From: Sphingomonadales bacterium UBA6174
Lineage (GTDB): Bacteria > Pseudomonadota > Alphaproteobacteria > Sphingomonadales > Sphingomonadaceae
Length of the DNA: 11,827 nucleotides
Assembly: GCA_002422945.1 (NCBI GenBank)
Contig: DITW01000005.1
Span: 236 to 12,062, forward strand
Direction: 5' to 3'
The notes beneath the pieces are model-generated. The model was not told where the DNA came from. It did no database searches and saw only the letters and a program-made list of their open reading frames with translations. How positions within the stretch are numbered: position 1 is the first letter of the stretch; the number at the start of each line of letters is the position of its first letter. The position numbers were made by a program, and so were the translations under genes. Positions 7,051-11,827 of the stretch are shown here, piece after piece.

Positions 7051-7484
7051 AGATCATGTCCTTGCAGGGCCTCTGCCATCGCCGCGGCCAATGCCTCGAA
7101 CGGCAGGCGGATAGATGCGTGTCGCGCCACATGGGGGCGGGCGGGGGCGAATATCTCCAACCCCGGCCATGTGCCCGGATCGTCGCGCTTGCCTGCGAGA
7201 AAATCGGCCAGCGCATCGCGCGTGGCCTCAATTTCGGCCAAATCCATGCCAATGGCGGTCGCCCCCATCAAGGCTGCTGACGCCTGACCAAGGGCGCAGG
7301 CGCGGACTTCTTGGCCCAACGCCGAAATGCGACCATCGGGGGTGAGCGACACATCGACGACAATCCGGCTGCCGCAGACCGGGGATCGCCGTTCCGCCGT
7401 TGCCTGTGGCGCATTCAGCCGTTGATGATGGGGGATGTTGGTGGCGAGACGCAAAATGTCCGCATTATAGAGCGGTGCGCTCAT
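7047..7484 (-). CDS. IscU/SufU-like iron-sulfur scaffold homologue with missing ligands
   Basis: This 145-residue protein resembles the NifU N-terminal/SufU family, which assembles iron-sulfur clusters or relays sulfur. The opening LYNADILRLATNIPHHQRL matches the family start, followed by SPVCGSRIVVDV (Cys37), VRACALGQASAALM (Cys63) and RHASIRLPFEAL near the end. Spacing of Cys37, Cys63 and Ser124 (26 and 61) is close to that of the three zinc/cluster Cys of B. subtilis SufU (C41, C66, C128; 25 and 62). The third ligand therefore appears to be Ser124, and the usual Asp of CGD is Ser39. With two of four ligands gone it may not build clusters in the normal way. Both ends are ATGA overlaps, with cvpA before it and DUF423 after it. 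No cysteine desulfurase or other suf/isc gene is in the window. Fold assignment is fairly firm; activity is uncertain. Confidence 0.8.
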   Translation of the reverse strand: MSAPLYNADILRLATNIPHHQRLNAPQATAERRSPVCGSRIVVDVSLTPDGRISALGQEVRACALGQASAALMGATAIGMDLAEIEATRDALADFLAGKRDDPGTWPGLEIFAPARPHVARHASIRLPFEALAAAMAEALQGHDL

Positions 7485-8122
7485 AGCAGATCTTTGATCA
7501 GGCTCTTTGCAATGTCGCCATTGGACTTGCCCTCGGTGTCTGGCGTCACGTCTTCTTGAGACGTCGCTGCGGATGTGTCAGACTTGCCCTTGGATTTCGA
7601 CTTGCCCTCGCTGCTCCCGTTGCGGCGATGGTCGACAAAATCGATGATCGCACGGCTGCTCGCTTGCAACAGCGGATAGGTTTTGGATGAGGATATCCAT
7701 TCAGGCCGTTCGGAATCGCCGCCCCAGATGATGTCGGTGCCGAGATTGCCGACCAGATAGATCAATGTCGCCGCAATCAGCCCCTTGATTGCGCCAAAGC
7801 CAACGCCCAACACCCGATCAAATGGTCCCAACAGGCTTTCCCGCGTCCCTTGGCCAAGCCTTCGGGCGATATAACGTCCGAGCCCACCGACCACGACCAC
7901 CACTGCCGCAAACGCCACCACTGATGCCGCGCTATGATTTGCGTCGGTAACGCCCTCTAATTTGCTGGTCAGCGGTTCATGCAGGAATTTCAGCCCGACA
8001 ATCACCAGCCCCCATGCGGCCAGCGACAGCGCCTCCTGCACAAAGCCGCGCATAAATCCCATGAAGGCACCAAAGCCCATCAAGAGGATCAGGATCATGT
8101 CGAGTGCAGTGAATTTGGCCAT
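7481..8122 (-). CDS. cvpA: CvpA family membrane protein
   Basis: The 213-residue protein is of the CvpA/colicin V production family, inner-membrane proteins linked in other bacteria to colicin V production and envelope stress; the molecular activity is not known. Four likely helices lie at about residues 6-24, 28-47, 65-85 and 103-127. Family signatures are FTALDMILILLMGFGAFMGF (4-23), RGFVQEALSLAAW (25-37) and FDRVLGVGFGAIKG (101-114). After about residue 165 comes a hydrophilic, probably disordered tail with repeated GKS units (EGKSKSKGKSD, EGKSN) and acidic stretches, then a short helix DIAKSLIKDLL. The ATG at 8122 gives the standard MAKFTALD start, 10 bases after the radA stop, with a weak AGAGAA ribosome site; the frame is open 19 codons further but over radA. 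Its stop overlaps the next gene as ATGA. Confidence 0.9.
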   Translation of the reverse strand: MAKFTALDMILILLMGFGAFMGFMRGFVQEALSLAAWGLVIVGLKFLHEPLTSKLEGVTDANHSAASVVAFAAVVVVVGGLGRYIARRLGQGTRESLLGPFDRVLGVGFGAIKGLIAATLIYLVGNLGTDIIWGGDSERPEWISSSKTYPLLQASSRAIIDFVDHRRNGSSEGKSKSKGKSDTSAATSQEDVTPDTEGKSNGDIAKSLIKDLL

Positions 8123-8132
8123 CGCGTTTTCT

Positions 8133-9506
8133 CTAAGCCCGCCCCAATATTCCGTCAACGAGACGATCAAGCCTTCCAACTGCGTCCAATGTCAAGCTTG
8201 CGCCCTCGCTGACGGTGCCGGACGGCAGATAGGCGCGTTCGAATCCGAGCTTGGCCGCTTCCTTCAAACGCAAATTGCCATGCGCCACCGGCCTGATTTC
8301 GCCCGAGAGCGCCAATTCGCCAAAGGCAATGCTGGTCGCGGGCAGGGGGCGTTCGCCCAAGGCTGATACCAAGGCGGCGGCCACCGCGAGATCGGCCGCA
8401 GGATCGGTAATGCGATAGCCACCGGAGATGTTGAGATAGACTTCGCAGGTGGAGAAATTAAGGCCGCAGCGTGATTCCAGCACCGCCAAGATCATCGCCA
8501 GACGCCCGCTATCCCAGCCGACGACCGCACGGCGCGGTGTTGCGCCGCTCGCTAATCGAACGGTAAGTGCCTGAATTTCCACCAGCACAGGTCTGGTCCC
8601 TTCCAGCGCCGGAAAAACCACCGCGCCCGCGACCGATTCCCCGCGCTGGGTAAGAAACAGAGAGGAAGGGTTGCCGACCTCATCCAGCCCGCCCTCGTTC
8701 ATCGAGAACACGCCGATTTCTTCGGTCCCGCCAAAGCGGTTCTTGATCGCGCGTAAAATCCGATATTGATGGCTGCGCTCCCCCTCAAACGCGAGCACCG
8801 TATCGACCATATGTTCCAACACGCGCGGCCCTGCGATGGTGCCGTCCTTGGTCACATGGCCGACCAGCACCAGCGCGGTGTTGCGCTCCTTGGCAAAGCG
8901 GATCAATTCTTGCGCCGAGGCGCGGACCTGGCTGACGGTGCCGGGTGCGCCCTCGATCACGTCGGAATGCATCGTCTGAATCGAATCGATAATCAGCAGG
9001 TCGGGCGCGGGCGCAGCCTCCAGTGTGGTTAGAATGTCGCGCACCGAGGTGGCGCTCGCGAGTTGCACCGGCGCATCGCCAAGGCCCAGCCGCATCGCGC
9101 GCAGCCGCACCTGATTGCTCGCCTCTTCGCCGCTGATATAGACGACATTGCCGCCCGCGCGGGCAATCCGCGCCGCCGCCTGCAACAATAAGGTGGATTT
9201 GCCGATGCCGGGATCGCCGCCGATCAAGATCGCCGAACCCGCGACCAATCCACCGCCCAAGGCCCGGTCGAATTCACCGATGCCGGTCGGGCAGCGCGGC
9301 GGCAACGGGGTTGGCACATCCAGACCGGACATCTGGATTTTCTGGCCACCGGCGCGGAGATGATGCTTGGCGGCAAAGGGGGTGGCAGCGGCAGGCGATT
9401 CTTCGCTCAGTGAATTCCACGCGCCGCAATCCGCGCATTGCCCCTGCCAACGAAGCGTGACCGACCCGCATGCAGCGCAAACATAACGTTTTTGAACCTT
9501 TGCCAT
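8133..9506 (-). CDS. radA: DNA repair protein RadA (Sms)
   Basis: RadA is a RecA-like ATPase and hexameric DnaB-type helicase that helps process recombination intermediates and extend D-loops. The 457 residues match the family. Domains in order: an N-terminal C4 zinc finger with Cys10, 13, 24 and 27; the ATPase core with Walker A GDPGIGKST (97-105) and Walker B LLIID (170-174); the RadA-specific KNRFG motif (255-259); and a C-terminal Lon-protease-like domain from about 290, including GGYRITDPAADLA (362-374), which lacks protease activity in this family. All motifs are intact. It follows glmU by 41 bases on the same strand and precedes cvpA by 10, so it is probably in one operon. No clear Shine-Dalgarno precedes the ATG at 9506. 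Confidence 0.97.
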   Translation of the reverse strand: MAKVQKRYVCAACGSVTLRWQGQCADCGAWNSLSEESPAAATPFAAKHHLRAGGQKIQMSGLDVPTPLPPRCPTGIGEFDRALGGGLVAGSAILIGGDPGIGKSTLLLQAAARIARAGGNVVYISGEEASNQVRLRAMRLGLGDAPVQLASATSVRDILTTLEAAPAPDLLIIDSIQTMHSDVIEGAPGTVSQVRASAQELIRFAKERNTALVLVGHVTKDGTIAGPRVLEHMVDTVLAFEGERSHQYRILRAIKNRFGGTEEIGVFSMNEGGLDEVGNPSSLFLTQRGESVAGAVVFPALEGTRPVLVEIQALTVRLASGATPRRAVVGWDSGRLAMILAVLESRCGLNFSTCEVYLNISGGYRITDPAADLAVAAALVSALGERPLPATSIAFGELALSGEIRPVAHGNLRLKEAAKLGFERAYLPSGTVSEGASLTLDAVGRLDRLVDGILGRA

Positions 9507-9547
9507 CCGTCAGCGATAGCAGAACAATAAGGGAACGAAAAGCCGAT

Positions 9548-10915
9548 TTATTTCGCTTTCGCCGCATCCTTTTTCGCCTGCATCGTCTTGCGGAAACGGG
9601 TGGCCCAGCCGCTGCGTTCGCTCTGCTCGCCACGCGCAACCGCCAATGATCCGGCCTCGACATTGCGGGACAGCACTGACCCCGCGCCAATAATCGCGCC
9701 CTCGCCAATATTGACGGGGGCGACCAGCGCGGAGTTCGAGCCGATAAACGCATGCTTACCGATCACGGTCTTATATTTGAAGAAGCCGTCATAATTGCAG
9801 GTGATGGTGCCTGCGCCGATATTTGCCTTCTCGCCGACGTCCGCATCGCCGATGTAGGACAGGTGATTGGCCTTTGCGCCCGCGCCGAATGTCGCGTTTT
9901 TGACCTCGACAAAATTGCCGATCTTGGCTTTTTCCCCGATCTTCGCGCCTGGACGCAGCCGCGCATAAGGACCGACTTCCGCGCCCGCAGCAATCGTCGC
10001 GCCTTCGATATGGCTGAAGCCGCGGATCGTGACATTATCGGCGATGGTGACGCCGGGGCCAAAGAACACCTGCGGCTCGATCACCACATCGCGCCCGACC
10101 ACGGTATCATGGCTGAACCACACGGTTTCAGGTGCAATCAGGGTCGCGCCATCGGCCATCGCCTGTTGGCGGCGGCGATCCTGCCACGCACGTTCGACAA
10201 TCGCGAGTTCGGCGCGGCTGTTGATCCCCGCGACCTCATAAGCCGCCGCCTCGATCACCGCCGACGAGCGTCCGTCCGCCAGCGCGATCATCACGATATC
10301 CGGTAGATAATATTCCTTGGCGGCATTATCATTGCCGACGCGATCCAAGAGCGGCCACAGATCCTCGGCGCGGAGCGCCATCAGCCCACTATTGCACAGA
10401 TTAACCGCGCGTTCGGCAGAGTTCGCGTCCTTATATTCGACCATCTTGACGATCCGCCCATCCTCATCGGCGACGATCCGGCCATAAGCCAGCGCATCAT
10501 CCGGGCGGAAACCAAGCACGACGACCGCCGGGCTGTCATCCGCGTGCAGCCGTTCGATCATCCGCGCCATCGTATCGGCGCTGACCAATGGCACATCGCC
10601 AAACATGATCAGCACATCGCCGGTAAAGTCCTTGAGTGCCGCTTGTGCCTGTTGCACCGCATGGGCTGTGCCGAGCTGCGGCTCCTGCGTCGCGAAATCA
10701 GCACCGGTTCCGGCGAGCGCGCTTTCCACCTGTTCGCGCCCCGAACCCGTGACGATGATCTTGCGGGCTACATCAAGGCTATCGAGATTGCCGAGCAGAT
10801 GCGCGACCATCGGATGACCGGCCAGCGGATGCAGCACCTTGTGCAGGTCGGATTTCATGCGGGTGCCCTTGCCTGCGGCGAGGATAATGGCGGCAAGCGG
10901 GTGGTCGACGGACAT
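9548..10915 (-). CDS. glmU: Bifunctional GlmU: N-acetylglucosamine-1-P uridyltransferase and glucosamine-1-P acetyltransferase
   Basis: GlmU acetylates glucosamine-1-phosphate with acetyl-CoA and then couples it to UTP to give UDP-GlcNAc for peptidoglycan and lipid A; cytosolic. The 455 residues match the full bifunctional length. The N-terminal Rossmann-like uridyltransferase shows LAAGKGTRM (12-20), Lys26, QLGTAHAV (80-87), MFGDVPL (104-110) and YGRI (144-147), with the metal-binding Asn in GINSR (230-234). The C-terminal left-handed beta helix runs from about 252 with hexapeptide repeats. It holds RLRPGAKIG (319-327), the catalytic His351 in ANHLSYIGDADVG, TCNYDG (372-377) and the acetyl-CoA side IGSNSALVAPVNIG. 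The end is Lys/Ala-rich (KKDAAKAK). It leads the glmU-radA-cvpA block and diverges from the gph-like gene. Confidence 0.98.
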   Translation of the reverse strand: MSVDHPLAAIILAAGKGTRMKSDLHKVLHPLAGHPMVAHLLGNLDSLDVARKIIVTGSGREQVESALAGTGADFATQEPQLGTAHAVQQAQAALKDFTGDVLIMFGDVPLVSADTMARMIERLHADDSPAVVVLGFRPDDALAYGRIVADEDGRIVKMVEYKDANSAERAVNLCNSGLMALRAEDLWPLLDRVGNDNAAKEYYLPDIVMIALADGRSSAVIEAAAYEVAGINSRAELAIVERAWQDRRRQQAMADGATLIAPETVWFSHDTVVGRDVVIEPQVFFGPGVTIADNVTIRGFSHIEGATIAAGAEVGPYARLRPGAKIGEKAKIGNFVEVKNATFGAGAKANHLSYIGDADVGEKANIGAGTITCNYDGFFKYKTVIGKHAFIGSNSALVAPVNIGEGAIIGAGSVLSRNVEAGSLAVARGEQSERSGWATRFRKTMQAKKDAAKAK

Positions 10916-10955
10916 CGGCAGAACACTTTCTAGATAAGCACAAGCTTGAACGGAT

Positions 10956-10961
10956 ATTGTA
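10956..10961 (-). promoter_or_regulatory. Possible -10 element of the glmU promoter
   Basis: On the minus strand TACAAT matches the -10 consensus at five of six positions. It lies in the 108-base divergent gap between glmU and the gph-like gene and would start transcription about 30-35 bases before the glmU ATG. The best -35-like sequence, TTGATG, is only 15 bases upstream, shorter than ideal, so the call is tentative. I see no convincing promoter for the gph-like gene in the same gap. Confidence 0.3.
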
Positions 10962-11023
10962 TCACCCCATCTCTGTCATCAAATTCTTGCCAATTCCATC
11001 GCTTCCGGGGCATGGGTCTCGTC

Positions 11024-11698
11024 ATGACACAGGCATTTCCTTTTCAGATCGTCGGTTTCGACCTTGATGGCACCCTATTGGACACGAGCGGCGATCTTGC
11101 CGCCGCGATGAATCACGCGCTCAATCATGTCGATCGGCCATCCGTGCCGGTTGATGAGGTGCGCCATTTGGTCGGGCGGGGCGCGAAGGTCATGCTCGAA
11201 CGCGGGCTGGAACGCACGGGCGGCATGGATGATGCGCTATTGGCGGTCGCGCTGCCTGCGCTGCTGACTTATTATGAGGCGAATATCTGCGTTGAAACCC
11301 ATGCGTTTGACGGGATGGAAGCGGCGCTGGATCGCCTGACCGAGCGCGGGGTGACGCTCGCGGTCGTAACCAATAAATATGAACGCTTCGCGGTGAAATT
11401 GCTGAACGAGATCGGGCTGGCCAGTCGCTTTGCCACGATCATTGGCGGCGATACCATGGGGCCGGGAAAGGCCAAGCCCGACGCCGCACCGATCCATGAA
11501 ATGATCGCCCGCTGCGGCGGTGGTCGCACGGCCTTTGTCGGCGATAGCACCGCGGACACGGGCGCAGCCCGTAATGCCGGGATTCCGTCCATCGGGGTAG
11601 GCTTCGGCTTCTTGAACGGCACATTGGCCGATCTACAGGCGGATGCGACCATCGATCATTTCGATGAATTGCACGATTGCCTGATCCGGCTGGGCTAA
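11024..11698 (+). CDS. gph: HAD-superfamily phosphatase, phosphoglycolate phosphatase-like
   Basis: This 224-residue cytosolic HAD hydrolase shows the full catalytic set. Motif I is FDLDGTLLD with nucleophile Asp13 and acid/base Asp15. Motif II is VVTNK with Thr116. Motif III is GKAKPD with Lys151. Motif IV is FVGDSTADTGAARNAG with Asp174 and Asp178. A helical cap lies between motifs I and II (about 20-85), as in the Gph/PGMB group. Gph removes phosphate from 2-phosphoglycolate made during DNA repair or oxygenation. Close relatives include MupP, an N-acetylmuramate-6-phosphate phosphatase of cell-wall recycling, which sequence reading alone cannot rule out. The start at 11024 puts motif I at the normal distance, with GGG 8-10 bases upstream; ATG 11012 is an alternative, and the frame is open back to 10946. 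It diverges from glmU. Confidence 0.85.
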   Translation: MTQAFPFQIVGFDLDGTLLDTSGDLAAAMNHALNHVDRPSVPVDEVRHLVGRGAKVMLERGLERTGGMDDALLAVALPALLTYYEANICVETHAFDGMEAALDRLTERGVTLAVVTNKYERFAVKLLNEIGLASRFATIIGGDTMGPGKAKPDAAPIHEMIARCGGGRTAFVGDSTADTGAARNAGIPSIGVGFGFLNGTLADLQADATIDHFDELHDCLIRLG

Positions 11699-11712
11699 GC
11701 CCATAAGAAAAA

Positions 11713-11740
11713 CCCCGCCCGGTTGGGAAACCGGACGGGG
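11713..11740. terminator. Bidirectional hairpin terminator after the gph-like gene
   Basis: A 12-base inverted repeat with one mismatch, CCCCGCCCGGTT (11713-11724) and AACCGGACGGGG (11729-11740), encloses a 4-base loop (GGGA). On the minus strand the stem is followed by TTTTTCTT, a good T tract, so it should end the transcript of the gene entering from the right edge. On the plus strand it is followed by CCTTTCAG, a weaker tract, and may also end the gph-like transcript, whose stop is 14 bases before the stem. Confidence 0.8.
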
Positions 11741-11763
11741 CCTTTCAGTGACTTGTTTGAAGT

Positions 11764-11827
11764 TCAGACAACGCCATGCGCGAGCGCCGCCAACAGCAGC
11801 AACGCGACGATGTTGGTGATCTTGATC
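11764..11827 (-). CDS. C-terminal 20 residues of an unidentified membrane protein (cut by window edge)
   Basis: On the minus strand a frame open to the window edge ends in TGA at 11764-11766. It encodes 20 residues, IKITNIVALLLLAALAHGVV, which look like a terminal hydrophobic helix. A well-placed terminator with a T tract (11713-11740) lies just downstream in this direction, which supports a real gene end here. Too little sequence is present to name the protein. Confidence 0.5.
   Translation of the reverse strand, partial: IKITNIVALLLLAALAHGVV

Noticed and set aside
9752..10306. A 184-codon plus-strand open frame opposite glmU.
   Set aside because: His/Arg/Asp-rich shadow of the hexapeptide-repeat region; repetitive codon patterns in glmU explain the open frame.

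Overview
The window looks like a stretch of core chromosome from an alphaproteobacterium, most likely a sphingomonad (Sphingomonadales). The clues are moderately high GC, the eno-ftsB pair, the xerD-accA order, the aroK-aroB pair, and the protein style of RadA, CvpA and the degenerate SufU/IscU-like protein. The genus cannot be fixed by eye. There is no rRNA, tRNA, insertion sequence, prophage or CRISPR array, and no gap between genes exceeds about 110 bases.

Layout from left to right. The 3' half of enolase (eno) is followed by ftsB, both on +. They converge on a minus-strand block across a hairpin terminator. In order of transcription that block is a 41-residue membrane microprotein, an unrecognised 621-residue exported or membrane-anchored helical protein, xerD and accA. 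Spacing in the block is very tight: an 11-base overlap, an ATGA overlap and a 10-base gap. It diverges from aroK-aroB on +, which overlap by 11 bases and whose promoter appears to sit so close that the aroK mRNA is almost leaderless. aroB converges on a second minus-strand block, transcribed as glmU, radA, cvpA, an IscU/SufU-like gene and a DUF423 gene, with two ATGA overlaps at its 3' end. glmU diverges from a HAD phosphatase gene (gph-like) on +. That gene converges, over a strong hairpin, on the last 20 codons of a minus-strand membrane protein cut off by the window edge.

Functionally this is housekeeping: glycolysis (eno), cell division (ftsB), chromosome dimer resolution (xerD), fatty acid synthesis (accA), the shikimate pathway (aroK, aroB), peptidoglycan and lipopolysaccharide precursor supply (glmU), DNA recombination (radA) and phosphometabolite clean-up (gph-like). 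The parts least explained by known biology are the microprotein plus 621-residue protein pair ahead of xerD, the SufU-like protein that has lost expected metal ligands, and the probable leaderless start of aroK. I saw no defence or mobile system.
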